Positions 35,708-47,744 are shown, numbered from the stretch's first letter. The stretch is DNA of 64,000 nucleotides from Otatea glauca (GCA_036346275.1 CM070721.1:2182452-2246451); one strand, 5' to 3'. Translations and numbers: made by a program. Notes: a model not told the origin generated them from the sequence alone.

Positions 35708-36287
35708 GTTCCTGCCAAAAATAAACCCGATTCTTATAAATATTTTTCAAACTTTTCATGTTCCTGCAAAAAATAAACCGATTCCTATCGAATTTTCGCA
35801 AAAATTGTAAGTTCTAAACAGGATTATCCTGGGGATACAAAACTGTTTGATCAAGGAGTTCTCATTTGAATCCTTATCCGATTATTTTATTTATATATCG
35901 ATTTAGAAACTTACATTATTTTTTTGTCGAAATGTGGAATACGGAAAGCTGTACAAAACCTTTGTGCGCTAATGCGAGAGTGCGAATCAAGTTTGATTTA
36001 AATTTGTCGTTTGCATTTTTGCAATCGCCAGGCGTTGATGCTAGTGAGTTCTGAACAGTGATCACTTCTTCAGATATATACGAAAACAAGAACATCTTCA
36101 GATGACACTGACAAGCGCGCAAGGACAAGCATTTTCCATTGATCTACTATAAGCACCAATATATATCAGGTCCAAGTTACATTCTATCGCTGACACATTC
36201 ATCCCACCTCATCGGCTTGCATCGCCGCGCAAGCAAACGGAGGCCACCGAAACATTCTCACAGCTCGCATCGCGCGAATGAACAGCG
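35708..36287. other. Spacer between SET pseudogene and kinase
   Basis: AT-rich sequence with two near-repeated phrases (CATGTTCCTGCnAAAAATAAAC at 35706 and 35758). It also holds the probable 3' UTR of the minus-strand kinase. No gene is supported. Confidence 0.5.
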
Positions 36288-38577
36288 CTAGCAGACGAGC
36301 GAGGCTTGGAGGGAGTGCGTCGTGGACAGATGCGTGCACGACGACCAGCGTATCACGGACTCGGCGACCGCCACGTCCAGGTGCTCCCGCTCGCCGGCGC
36401 CGATGGTGTGGTTCCTTCTGCTACTGATGCCGGCGATGGCCCGCGACGGGTTTGCCCTCGTCGCCCTTAGGGACTCTGCCATCCTCGGAACCGAGGAAGA
36501 ATCAATAACCGCCACCGCGTCGCAAGGAGCCTTGTCGCCCAAGGTGTCACCTGACGCCGACGGCTCAGCGTCATTAGATTCTTGTGCGCAGAAGAAGGAA
36601 AAGCTCAGCATCGATGCGATGGGCGATGGAAAGACGACGTTGCTGGGTTCGCAGACGCCACCGAATGAGAACCCAGAGACCGCGCAAGATGGACCGTTGT
36701 CGGCGACAAATGCAGAGAAGGATGATCTGCAAGCGAATGTGGGAGAGCACACGTCTTCCGACAGGCTTTGGCAGGCGATCGGGCCACCGGTGCTGAAGCT
36801 CACATCGCGGCTGCGTGATGCCAGTGGCGTGGAGAAGGAGCTTGAGCCAGGGTCCTCTCTTCTGAGGCTGATCTCATGGTAATGGTCACAGGAATCTTGC
36901 GATTGGTCCGCGTGTTCTGGTATCCAGGAATGCTCTGCACATGAGCAGCTGTTTAGATAAATAAAAAAAAAACACCACATGGTGAACAGTGATCCAATAG
37001 GGGGAAGGAATCATTAAAAACAATAAGGTCTGGAAAATAGGGGAAAAGAGATCACCGGGTCGTCGGAGTCAATACCAAAGGAACACTAACCTATAACCCA
37101 TAATAAGAGGATCTAAACGAACTATATGTGCTAAGTTAAAGGACATTGGTGTATTTGACCCCAGCCTATTCAGTGTAGATCCGCCCCTGCTGTAAATGAT
37201 GCAATGACAGCCAAACAAGATTCCACGAAGGGTGACCGAATAAATCAGCAAAACTAAAATGACAAACCAACAATACACAAAAGGAACCACGAAAAGCCAG
37301 AAGCATTTAAAATTTATATGTACCTTAATGGATCTACCTACAGAAAATGTGGTGCAACTCAACCTTTTTTTCCCAGCCATGCAGGTTTAAATTAGGGATA
37401 CCACCAACCTGAGCTGGCGCTAGCTCACTACTTAGCAGCGAAGCTTTATTAATTTATTCAGTTGTAAAACAAAGCTAAACTTATAGGGCACATTTTGATT
37501 GATCTCTACATCTGACTGACAATTCAGCTGCATGAATATATAATCAGGAATCAAAGATCAATTGTAGGTTTTCATATGATGCTAATGATATATGAATCAA
37601 AGATGAACTCATGTCTCACCTAGAACTTGCTTGGCTGTGAGCCTCTGTCTATGATCACGCCGCAGCATCCCGGTGATCAGCTCCTTGGCAGAATCAGAAA
37701 CCCTGTCCCAGGGATCAGAAGGGAACCGCAGCTCTGTCGACCTTATACACTCGAAAATCTTTGACTTGGTTTTCCCCCAAAACGGCGGGATGCCACTCAG
37801 AAGGATGTAAAGTATAACCCCGGCGCTCCACACATCGGCAGCCTCATTGTACCCGCCAGCAAGCACCTCCGGCGCAATGTAAAATGGGCTTCCCACAGTG
37901 CCACTCAAGCTTCGACCTGACAAAACCCAAACCCAATTTAGCTTCCAAAGACTAGTCTTGACAAATTGCAGCCACAGAACTGATTAGATTCCAACTATAC
38001 CAGGCCGGATATAGGTGGCGAGGCCAAAGTCCGCAAGTTTGATCGGCGAGGAGGGCGATTTGCTGACAAGGAGGATGTTCTCCGGCTTGAGGTCCCGGTG
38101 CACAATCCCTTTGCTATGACAGTGTGCAACAACCTCCATAAGGTACCTGAAGAGCACGGCGGCCTCATGCTCTGAGAAGCACCCGCGCTCCTCAAGGCGG
38201 TGGAAGAGCTCCCCGCCGGCACATAGCTCCATGACCAGGTGCACAAACTCCTCGTCCTCGTACACCGCCTTGAGGTCAACGACGTTCGGGTGGCCCGAGA
38301 GGCGCGCCATGACCTCGATCTCGAGCTTGACGCCCCGTACGTCGTCGGGGGACACGAGGCGGTCCTTGGCGATGGACTTGCAGGCCAGCACCTCGCCAGT
38401 GACCATGTCGGAGCACGACCGGATGACGCCGAACTGGCCCCAACCGAGCTGGGGCCCCAGCGCGTAGCGATCCTCGAGGCACGAGACGTGCGCCGCCTCC
38501 AGTATGGCGCAGCGCAGCCCCGGCGCCTTGTACGAGTTGTACTTGGCGTCGGCACAGCAGCCGCCGCCGGTGGCCAT
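36288..38577 (-). CDS. PEPRK/CDPK-like Ser/Thr protein kinase
   Basis: This soluble Ser/Thr kinase belongs to the CDPK-SnRK superfamily and is closest in my judgement to PEP-carboxylase-kinase-related kinase (PEPRK1). It carries no EF hands and so is probably not directly calcium-regulated. Three exons join in frame: 38577-38001, 37916-37620 and 36934-36288, giving 506 residues. The glycine loop is GWGQFG (45-50), the ATP lysine is K67 in LACKS, the catalytic loop is HRDLKPEN (160-167), the activation loop starts at DFG (183-185) and APE is at 207-209. The subdomain-XI end EHSWIP joins across the second intron. A serine-rich tail of about 200 residues follows with no obvious domain. A second ATG lies six codons upstream at 38595; the downstream one (MATGGG) fits relatives better. 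All key catalytic residues are intact. Confidence 0.9.
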
Positions 38578-39250
38578 CGCCCGGAGGTCCCACACGCTGG
38601 AATCCGGCGATACCTCCGCTAAATCTCCACCGTTCAGGCGAATCCCCCCGCACTAAGCGAGGGTGTAGCCTCCCAAATCTTGCGGTTAGCGCCGTTCCTC
38701 CGTGGTCATTCTCTCGGCAACTGACTCTGCGACGAACCAAGCAAGAAAGGAAAGAAAAAAAAACCACAAGCTTTAGCTCTCGAAACCCCAAAATCGCGGC
38801 TTTACCGGGACAAAGCCCACCAAATTGTTTCCAAAAAAACCGGGACGCCCTCCTAAAAAGCTCCACAAAATTCAAAATTCCAACCACAGGAGCGCGCAAA
38901 CCCCGCCGGAACCCACGTGGCGGACGCACCGGAGGCGAATCCGCAGGCGAGCTCCCGAGCAAGGAGCGAGCAAGCGAGCTCGATTGGGCGTGAGACCGCG
39001 CAGATCGAGCCGCGCTCGCTCGAGGCAACCCCAAAACCGCCGGAGAAAACGCCGTGTCTTGCCTCAAGAAAGCAGGGAGGGGAGGGAGCGACTTACCCAC
39101 GTTGCTCCGGCACCGGAGGAGGCCGAGCAGAGTTGCCGGCGGCGAGGTCAGCGCCCCCCAACTCGTCGCATTCGGCCGCAGAGAGAGAGAGAGAGGGAGA
39201 GAGCTCACGGTGTTGTTTTGTTCCGTTGGTGGGGAACCCCCACCTTTGAT
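38578..39250 (-). promoter_or_regulatory. Kinase 5' UTR with intron and GA-repeat promoter
   Basis: Upstream of the start on the minus strand lies a likely 5'-UTR intron, 39096-38727, with donor GTAAGTCG and acceptor GTCGCAG. Beyond it is a purine-rich (GA) microsatellite at 39181-39203 (CT on the transcribed orientation), common at grass transcription starts. No coding ORF there has a domain. Confidence 0.5.
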
Positions 39251-40767
39251 ATGAGTGGTAAAAAGGGTGTCGACTCAGTCGAGTTAGTAGTACACTAGTA
39301 CTAGCATCCGATAATTAAGTCATTAATATATCACTAATCTTCCTCTCAGAAAAACAATACTATATTACTACGCTCTCAGAAAAACAATACTATATCAGTT
39401 TAGATGTCGTATTTCTTTTTAACACTTAGATTAAAGAGATATTGATAATGACTATATTACTCCTAAATATTACTACATCTAAGTACTATATTCAATGCAC
39501 GCATTAGAAAATATAAAGAAAATTGGAGGGAACGCTCCACTAATTTTGTATTGAAATATGAAATACACTGTATATTTATGAACAATATCTTTTAAAATAT
39601 ACGTCTTGCAAACTTGGACGGAGTGAGTACTAATCTTATGGTTTGGTATTGTATTGTATTTATTGTATTGTATTTTAGGGTTTATTTCGCCTTTTGGTGG
39701 TAAGTTCGGAGGTTTGCTCTTGTTTGGTTTTACATTGCGTGTCTAGCTAGAGTGTAGACCGGGTAGTTAATTAGGGGAGAGAGGTTTGAATTGTTCTAAT
39801 GTGGTTGGTTGGTTTCAAATTTGGTGTAGCGTTTGGAGCAGGGTCTTGCATTTCTCTCTCTCTCTCTCTCTTTTCAGACTAATCAGTACGTTTTGGGATT
39901 TGGTTTTTGTGATACTTGACCGTTGATTACTGCACCTGCGCTTTGTACTTCTTTCAATTATCTTATGCGATTGTGTATCAACCCCTACAAAGTATGTTAA
40001 TGCTGTGTTTCTAAAAAGACTTGCGACGAAAAGTTTTGTGATTTCACCTCCTCAACTCACGCTCCATGGCTGATACCGACATTGCTCTAAAGCTAGGAGT
40101 TTACACCCCCAAAATGCAAGCAATGAGCCAATGAGCTCTCGCGATTGATTCGTAATTCCGTACAGAAATAGCCTAATTGTTCTTCTTTCTGAAAAACACT
40201 CTTGTTCTGTCGGCACAATTATGGCACAAAAAAGACGAGTCCCCAGATAATGCAGATGCAAAGTGGAACCACTGGAATTGGGTCCAAGCTTTTTGAAATC
40301 TCCCTGATTAGTTTATTATTATTAACATGAAAGAAGATGGTGATGCTAGTGTGTGTGCGCTGATTGGCATCTTGGCTGGATTGGTTTAAGGAGCACTACA
40401 AGTTGCGCCTCTAGTGGGGCTTCAGGTTCAGATGGTTGTTCCTAAGCGATGTCATGGCCTGCTTTCCCTTAGTTTATCCTTGTGTTCTTGTGGCAAGTGA
40501 TTGCGAGAGATCATACGCAAATGTGTGGTTGACACCTACGTGCGAAAGCGAGATGCACTGCATTGTTTCTGACTTGGGTAAGATGCTCGTTTGCTTTGCT
40601 CGCCATCTTAGCCTGCGGACATTGCGGGTCCACAACGCATAGTTGTTTTTATCATTTTGGGATGCACTAAAATTTGCGTTGAGTTAATACAAAATGTTAC
40701 CAAAAATTTGAAGGGCGGAGATAATAACTTTTGATACCTCTCGGTACTAACTAAATGCAAATTTTGG
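39251..40767. other. Kinase upstream spacer
   Basis: AT-rich. It contains a diverged MITE-like right end (GCAAACTTGGACGGAGTGAG, 39608-39627), pentanucleotide runs of TTGTATTG near 39650 and a CT microsatellite at 39853-39874. No gene is supported. Confidence 0.45.
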
Positions 40768-40769
40768 TA

Positions 40770-41030
40770 TTCCCTCCGGTCAAAAATATTTGTCGTTTTG
40801 GACACATGTACAGCGAAATTCTTGACACTTTGATTGTTGGTATCTTTTTTAATATTTAAATTAGATACACAAAAATCTTATATATATATATATATTCTCG
40901 AAAAGTACTCTCATAATATTATAATTTTGTTGGGTTTTATAAATATTTTATAATAGAAATTAGTGGTTAAATCTGTGTTTTGAAGACCACGTCAATATTC
41001 AAAATGACAACTATTTGTAGCCGGAAAGAG
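40770..41030. mobile_element. Stowaway-like MITE
   Basis: The left end TTCCCTCCGGTCAAAAATA and the right end CTATTTGTAGCCGGAAAGAG are inverted relative to each other. The element is 261 bp with TA on both sides. Its interior (GAAAGTACTCTCATAATATT and the ATTAGTGGTTAAA block) is related to the copy at 43287-43543. There is no coding capacity. Confidence 0.8.
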
Positions 41031-41730
41031 TACCCCAAAGAATGGTAAAATGTCTCACGGGTCCTACTCACTGTCCAAGCTGGCAACATGATCGATCTTT
41101 TTTTTGAAAGGTTTGCACAACGCTTTAGGTGAACTAACTTGGAAAACCTGACCTTGTAGTGCAAAATTTAAAACTTCACTTTTCACTCTCCCTCATGTGC
41201 CTCGCTGCTATTTATCAATGGATAGACTTTGTTAGGATCAACTCGGCCAGCCGTGCGGAGAGAGCACCCGGTGAGTTTTTGTTTTTGCATGTCGGCCTCA
41301 GTCGTCCTGCTCGCTCGCCTCGCTCAACGCGTGCACCTGGCCCGCCACGGCGCCCCCAGCTCCCTTGTTGGATGCGTGGGCGTGCCTGTATCATATCATA
41401 CATATATTAAAGCGCCAAGAATCCCTGCAAGGGGAGAACAGCTGCTCACTATTTTTATGAAAAAATTACGTTTAGGTCTTTCTCTTCGTTCTTTCATAAA
41501 TGACGTACGGATCCTCCACCAGCTCTTTCTCAAAGCAAACCTCGTAGTTTCAAAAAAATCATGTATAACTCTAGAGCAAGCCTTTTTTAAAAAAAAACTC
41601 ACAGTTCGTAAAGAGTTGCATCCAAACCTAGATCACACCCCTTTTACACAAAAAAACATTATGATTCTAGAAAAATTACGTCTAACTTAGAACCAAAATT
41701 CGCTTGGCGCGCCGTAGTTTACGTCTTTAC
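41031..41730. other. Spacer
   Basis: The middle part (41.4-41.7 kb) is rich in poly-A/T runs and in phrases like AAAAATTACGTnTAnnTC, hinting at a decayed repeat. No gene is supported. Confidence 0.4.
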
Positions 41731-41883
41731 CTAGTTGTTTCTATTCTTCCAAGGAAAAAGAAACTGCTGCACCGCGCTTAGCTTCAAGCCTTCGAGGTAC
41801 CGGCACCAGTACTTCTCCAGAACAATTTGGTCGACGGCGATGATGGTGTCTTTGAGTTCCCGGACGTGTTGGTCGGGGTTCAA
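41731..41883 (-). pseudogene. Short coding-like fragment of unknown origin
   Basis: About 50 open codons on the minus strand have natural-looking composition (VRELKDTIIAVDQIVLEKYW then YLEGLKLSAVQQ) and end at a TAG at 41733-41731. I do not recognise the family. It has no visible start or splice context and probably derives from a larger gene or retroelement. Confidence 0.3.
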
Positions 41884-42106
41884 AGAGGAGCAACATCATT
41901 AGCGATTTCAGAAAATAGATGTGCTTCGGTATATCACTCGTCAATACAAGTTACTAGATTATGAAGCAAAGAAAAGAATAAATAATAATTATTTATCTTT
42001 TATTTATACTTTAATATTTATATACTTTTGAAAAGACATACATACAAACACCTCTCTCTCAAAAAAAAAAGGAATCGACTATCTTTGAACATATGACGGG
42101 ACAGGG

Positions 42107-42525
42107 CAGGGTTCGTAATATCGTCGATAATCGCTAAAATATCGCGATTATCGACCATATCGAGCTGGTTCGGTATCTAATATCGGTCGGTAAACCGGTT
42201 AAATTCAAAAATTCAGAAAAAAAAATTATGCGACGTAAATATCGCGATGATCACTGAATATCGCTCGATTTTCGATGAATATCAGCGAAAATCGCTCAAA
42301 AAATCGACCGACGAAGAATTTCACTTGGTCGGTCGATTATTGTGACATATCGAGCGATTATCGAGGCATATCGAGCGATTATTGGTAAAAATCGATTTTT
42401 TGGAATTTTTTCTTTAAAAAGTTTGATTTCAAAACCATTCAATTTCTACCGATTTTCAATTTGATTTTTTTATTTTTGAAAATCTCTATATGGTCGATTA
42501 TCGCGATATCGATATCGTGAACCTG
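42107..42525. mobile_element. Non-autonomous hAT element (419 bp)
   Basis: Starts CAGGGTTCGTAATATCG and ends CGATATCGTGAACCTG. The flanks are GGACAGGG (42099-42106) and GGGCAGGG (42526-42533), 7 of 8 identical. The interior is dominated by ATCG-type palindromic words such as TATCGCGATTATCG and CGAGCGATTATCG, repeated many times, with no ORF. Confidence 0.78.
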
Positions 42526-42592
42526 GGGCAGGGCAACGAATCTGTATTTCTGGAAGCCAGGCTGCAGTTGAATTCCTTATTTTTACGGGGTA

Positions 42593-42851
42593 TTCTCTCC
42601 GTCCAAGTTTATAAGAAATATTTATTAAATAGTTTTGTTTATAAATATAGGACATATTTCATATTCTAATTCAAAATTAACGTGATGTTTCCTTGTACCC
42701 TTGATAAACATCCATCTTTACTTTATATTATCTACTTGCATACATGGAGTATAGTGCTTGTTGATAATAATTAGAGATAATTTATTTATTTTCAATATTT
42801 TTTATCTATATACTAAGAAGAAATACAGCTTATAAACTTGGACTGATTGAG
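42593..42851. mobile_element. Stowaway-like MITE
   Basis: Left end TTCTCTCCGTCCAAGTTTAT, right end ATAAACTTGGACTGATTGAG, inverted, with TA on both sides (259 bp). The family differs from the other MITEs here. Confidence 0.8.
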
Positions 42852-43286
42852 TAAGAAATCGAGCTTACATTATTTTGTTTAAATAAATCGTGTAGCATAA
42901 TTGATACTTTACATTGAGTTTTGCCTCCACCCTATACCAGTGACGGATATATCACGGAAGCATTGGGTCCTGCGACTCTAACGATTTCTTACTAATCCTA
43001 TTAAGTTTATAGCTAAAATTAGTACTTCCCTGGTGTTTTATTCATGGTGACCCAATGATATTTATTTTTGGATCTGCCTATACCCTATATAGAAAGGTAT
43101 GAAAAGATCTCATAAAATATGAACAAAAAACCTACGTCGTGGACCTCCAAAATAAATTGCAAGAAACAAGACCAATTCATTGCTCATTTGGAACTCAAGA
43201 ATTTATCCATATTTCCATCTGTATTAATCTTGTGTTTCTAAACATGGTGTCATACCATCGCCTCCTATGGTGCAACAAACAAAGTA
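42852..43286. other. Spacer between MITEs
   Basis: AT-rich unique-looking sequence, no gene seen. Confidence 0.45.
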
Positions 43287-43543
43287 CTTCCTCTGGTCAC
43301 AAATAGTTATTGTTTTTGATATTGATATGGTCTTCAAAATGTAGCTTTGACCATTAATTTCTACTATAATGTAGTTATAAAACCTAATAAAATTATAATA
43401 TTACGAAAGTACTTTTCAAGACAAAGCTACATATATGATTTTTATGTATCTAATTTAAATATTTAAAAGATATTGACAATAAAAGTTTTAAAATTTTGAC
43501 TACACCTATATCTAAAACAACAACTATTTATGACCGGAGGAAG
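43287..43543. mobile_element. Stowaway-like MITE
   Basis: Left end CTTCCTCTGGTCACAAATAG, right end CTATTTATGACCGGAGGAAG, nearly perfect inverted ends, TA target duplications, 257 bp. Same family as 40770-41030 and as the decayed copy at 15942. Confidence 0.87.
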
Positions 43544-43666
43544 TATATTCTATGCTACTTGATATGGTACCATGTTTTAGATTTAGCCGTTCACTTCTAG
43601 CCTTATACAATCCTTCATGGTTTCTAGTTCTATAATCTACTATACTCCAACGAAAGATATGATAGC

Positions 43667-44129
43667 TAGGGTTAACAATACCGTTTTAATCTCGATTTTC
43701 GACGAGCCGGCAATACCAAAATTAATGAAGAATCAAACGAAATTCGTGAAGAATCGAATGGTTTCAAAAGTCAAATGAATTTAAAATCTGGTCAAACCGC
43801 GGAGCGAAATTCGAACGAAAAGGTCGAAAACTGCTCGAAAAGCGGCGAATTTGAGCAGTTTCTTGGAAATCGGCGATAGGTTGAAAAATTAGAAAAGAAA
43901 TGGGAAATATTGCAAAAAATGTTGTAAAATACCGAACTTCTGTTTTTCAAAAAATATTCACACAAGAGGTCATAAAGCTATTAATACTAATTTTAGGAAA
44001 CTTTTGAATATTTTTTTCAAATTTTTTAAATTTAAATTTGTACTTGAGCGATAAACGGAACGAAATGCTTGTCCGAACCGGAGCGACACGAGCAAATTTC
44101 GAACAGTATTGGACAAAAATAAAACCCTG
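43667..44129. mobile_element. Non-autonomous hAT element (463 bp)
   Basis: Starts TAGGGTTAACAATACCG and ends CAAAAATAAAACCCTG. It is flanked by ATGATAGC (43659-43666) and ATGACAGC (44130-44137), 7 of 8 identical. The first base has changed from the expected C. The interior has GAAATTCG- and CGAAAA-type words with no ORF. Confidence 0.72.
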
Positions 44130-44551
44130 ATGACAGCTCCATGGGGCCATGAACCGACGGCATTTGAAGCGGAAACACTGGATCCCAAGTTTGGCCACCA
44201 CCACACGTACGCCGACCATTCACCGGACGCCACGTGGAGCTTCGCTGGTTGTCTTTAACGGGACACGAAGCAAAACGGTAAGCCGAGTCGACTGGCATGT
44301 GGGGTCAGTACAAGTGGGGCCCAAGAGTCATTACAGTAGGTTGTTTTCCCTACTGACCATTTGTGACAAGTCAAGGGTAGTTCGGATGATGTAAATGATC
44401 ACGGCCGTCGGCCGTGAATGCCACGTGATTAGACGGACGAGATGGAGCTGAGCCGGTAGAGATTGGTTGGTCACTTTTTGAACCGGAGAAAACTATGAAT
44501 CCGTTAGCTCCGGCATTTGGGCCGTTGACCTGCTACAGTTGACTTTCCTTT

Positions 44552-44819
44552 GAGGGCAACTACAATAACAAAACCAACTACTAGCTAATAGTAAGTTAAA
44601 AGCCAGTTTATACAATAACTGTCTCTAAATGTTGTCTCTAGATGTTGTGTAATAATTATCTTTTCTCTCTTGTATATAAATGATCTTCTTATGCTCCCGT
44701 GCAAAGCTGGCTACTAAATAAGAGCCAGCTCTCTCCTCTTTTCTCACTCCTCCACATAGACTAAAGCTGATGTGTATAGATTAAAAGCCAACTGACGCGA
44801 CCTTATTGTACATGCCCTC
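44552..44819. mobile_element. MITE with GAGGGCA termini
   Basis: The ends are GAGGGCAACTACAATAAC and, inverted, GAGGGCATGTACAATAAGG (268 bp). The interior has AGCCAGnTT-type phrases (AAAGCCAGTTTATACAATAA, GCTGGCTACTAAATAAGAG) typical of a known small grass MITE. A clear target duplication was not found, so the superfamily is uncertain. Confidence 0.7.
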
Positions 44820-45047
44820 ACGAGGCTTCTCTTCTGTTTCAGCCTTTTGTTTTTGGCACAGCTTTTGTTCTTGTTTTGCCGTTGAACTCCCTAGGTCATG
44901 CTTATGTCATGCAGGTTCTAAACCTCCATTGTTATTCCATGGAACTCCACACATGAAATTCACCGCGAACAATTTCACGGTGAAAAACTAATTAATAAAA
45001 AAGCAAGGTCCTCATGAAACGCATGAATTTCGAATAATTAACATATA

Positions 45048-45310
45048 CTCCCTCTGGTTCCAAGTGCAAGTCGTTTTAAAATCTAAGTCGGTCCAATATT
45101 TTTAGGTTTAATTACCAATATATAAAGAAGTATTAAGATTGACAATATGAAATTGGTATTGCTAGATCCGCCATCAAATATGCTTTCATAATGTCTAATT
45201 ATTTTTATTTGAAACAACGTATCCTCATACAGATTGATTACTTGTCAAAGTGTCACCACCTTAGAGGTTATGTCAGTATCGAAAACGGCTTACATTTGGA
45301 ACGAGAGGAG
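45048..45310. mobile_element. Stowaway-like MITE
   Basis: Left end CTCCCTCTGGTTCCAAGTGC, right end CATTTGGAACGAGAGGAG, inverted over about 20 bases, with TA duplications at 45046-45047 and 45311-45312. Length 263 bp. Confidence 0.87.
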
Positions 45311-45312
45311 TA

Positions 45313-46021
45313 GAAAACAGTATAGTCATATTAATTCCAACGTTCCAATCGTAATGTAAGGTGAGGGCAGCTCATGTTGGTTACAGATATTTCCAGCAAC
45401 TTTTGCACTAGCTGAAGTTAGAGGCCAGGTCGCTATCCCAGGGGAAAGAAAACGGGAGATTTGATTATTTACCCCGTTTTAGTTGGTATAATTGATGATT
45501 TGTCTCGTATGTCTCACTGATACATGATGGTAGGATTCGCATATCAGTTAGACGTCACGTGACAAATTATGTATAGCATAAATAAATAAGGAAAAATCAT
45601 CAATTGACTTGTAAAGACAGCTCGGCCCATCTAGCTTAATTGCACGCCTCTTTTGGAACAGAATTGGCCCGTTCTTTTGCTATACGCAGTACAGTAGCCA
45701 CAAATCCTTTTGTGTCGTAATGGGCCGAGATTCTGCCTGGTTCTTGACCAAGTCATGATTCATGAAGACCAACTTCTTTTTCGAAAGCAAACGAAGTCCA
45801 ACTTCTCTTTAGCTTTCTATCAGAAAAAGGTAAAAAAAAATCTCTTTACCTATTGTTTGGTTTATTTTTCCTCGATGAATCAACTTCTGTGTGAGGTACA
45901 TAAATTGATATGAATAAAATTAGGGACTCTCTCTCTCTCTCTCATAAAACGATGCGTCAAAAGTCGATTGACTGATTTATCGCATTTGGACGTGCATGAT
46001 GGTTCAAGTAGATCTGTAGCG
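45313..46021. other. Spacer
   Basis: No recognised gene. A CT microsatellite lies at 45927-45943. The ORF at 45710-45913 has no domain. Confidence 0.45.
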
Positions 46022-46200
46022 CAAGGTTTCAAATTTCATTTTCAGCGGGATTTCAAAATTTCGACCGAAATCTGACCAAAATTCAAAAATCCAATTTCAA
46101 ATCCAGCAATTTCGTGGTTGAAAAAGCCACGATTTTGATCGATTTCAGCGAAATTTCAGACATTTTCAAACTACTGTGAAATGGTTTCCCGAGGCTAAAA
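46022..46200. mobile_element. Truncated CAAGGTTT-type repeat end
   Basis: Begins CAAGGTTTCAAATTTCATTT and is dense in GAAATTTC/GATTTCAG words, like the left end of the element at 4185. No matching right terminus or target duplication was found, so it is a partial copy. Confidence 0.45.
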
Positions 46201-46759
46201 AATTAGGAAAAAAAAAAATAAATCATGCAATCATTTATCTACATTTTCTATCTATTTGAATGCAAAATACTAAGCTAGAAATTAATTATTTCAATGCAAA
46301 ATATTCATGCCTTCATGTCTCCTGCTTTGTAGCATGCATTTAAATAGGAGGTACATGTATCATGTTAGGGGGGACTCCATCTTCTTTCATCTGCTTCATC
46401 AAGTCCGCTGTCTCCCAAACATCTCCTCTCAGAGCCCACCTTACAAAATATTGGTGATGAATCAAGCAAAGAAAAATTCTAAAAAACTTTTTTTGAAATC
46501 AACCCTAAAATCAATATGCAGTATGCACAGTCCAAACTATTGTACAACTAATTCAATAAAGAAGTATTGTGATAGTTTCTTCATATCCCTGAGTGAGCAG
46601 CTAGCCAAATAGTACCATCCACTCCACCAGTCATGAAATGAATGTCTCTTGAGTTATTAAGCCAGGAAAAGATTTTGACCTTGTTGGACTGCAAATGAAT
46701 AAGGTTAATCTACATTGGCTAAAGAGATTATCTAGAACACCTACTCATCAATCAAAATG

Positions 46760-47035
46760 TTATATACAATTTCTTGGTATCTTTTGAATGCTCATCTCGC
46801 GTGTGATTGATAAAGCACTCTGCATTCTCCCTGATTTACAACAGGTCCTTAGCAATGTTTCGTAAATGTACATATCGAGTTTTAGACCACTCTCTTTAGT
46901 TTTCGTGAAGTATTCAAAAACCTTTTCTATATATCTATTAGCAGCATAACCTCTCATAATGATTGTGTATGTATTCTCATTTGGTGTAATGCCAGCAATA
47001 GACATCTTGTCAAGCATAGAGACGGCTCTTTCAAT
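46760..47035 (-). pseudogene. PPR protein fragment (PPR4-like)
   Basis: From an acceptor-like TTTGTAG (47038-47036), 91 open codons encode two and a half P-type pentatricopeptide repeats: MSIAGITPNENTYTIIMRGY, FEYFTKTKESGLKLDMYIYE and LLRTCCKSGRMQSALSITRE. From memory this resembles the plastid RRM-PPR protein PPR4, which acts in rps12 trans-splicing. The frame ends in a TAA right after IPRN, where the next repeat should continue, and no flanking repeats or RRM are seen. It is a gene fragment; the intron-like edge argues for a DNA-level duplication. Confidence 0.65.
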
Positions 47036-47744
47036 CTACAAACACACAAATGAAGTAAATGTATATGTATTTTTTGCAAAAATTTCACATGTATTCCTTA
47101 TAAAAGCATCACAATTCACTAAAAATAAATTGGTGCGAAAGCCGATCCAAAAATCATGAAAACCGATAAAAAAAAACCAAAATCACGCCAAGATTTTGAT
47201 TTTTGAGGTGGGATAGCTAAAATCCACGGAAATCACTGTGATAATTTTTTATCACCCTGTGATAGCCGATAGGAGTGACTTTGCCACCAAATTAGAATTT
47301 TGAGGTTCACTAAGCCCTAACTATTTCGGAGGTGGCGATTGATAGTGGTTCAATAAAGCGACAGAGTACACGAGAGAGGATAACCAAGGACAGTCGAGAG
47401 GGAAGGTAGTTTCTAGGGTTTCACACGAATCGTAATGCAATCCCATACTGCAATATTCCTCAAATTAAGTTGCGCCCACGGACACAGGTGAGTTGGCTGC
47501 CCCGATCACTGCAACATGAGGCCCACCCACCAGCCTCTTGTAATAAACCTTTTTAAGGTTTGTTCAAGGTTCGTAGTTTCGTACACACAGCCGGATGGCT
47601 CGTGGAATCAATCAGGGCCGTTCATGACATCAACCCACCTGTGATCCAACCGTCCAAAAAGGTGGCCGGATTCCTTCCTCCTCCCACACGCCATCCCACC
47701 TCCACTCGCAAAACTCCCCACCACTTGTCGCGAGCTCGCGCGCG
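47036..47744. other. Spacer and promoter of the RRM gene
   Basis: Contains a short AAAATCACG/GATTTT-rich repeat-like stretch (47.13-47.28 kb), then unique sequence leading into the promoter of the next gene. A CT microsatellite (47745-47767) lies 53 bases before its ATG. Confidence 0.45.

Noticed and set aside
36322..36882. 186-codon plus-strand ORF
   Set aside because: Antisense shadow of exon 3 of the kinase, whose splice phases and the EHSWIP junction are clear.
38276..39208. 310-codon minus-strand ORF upstream of and overlapping kinase exon 1
   Set aside because: Wrong frame for the kinase; it crosses the likely 5'-UTR intron.
41229..41690. 153-codon plus-strand ORF
   Set aside because: Low-complexity Lys-rich translation of poly-A runs, no domain.
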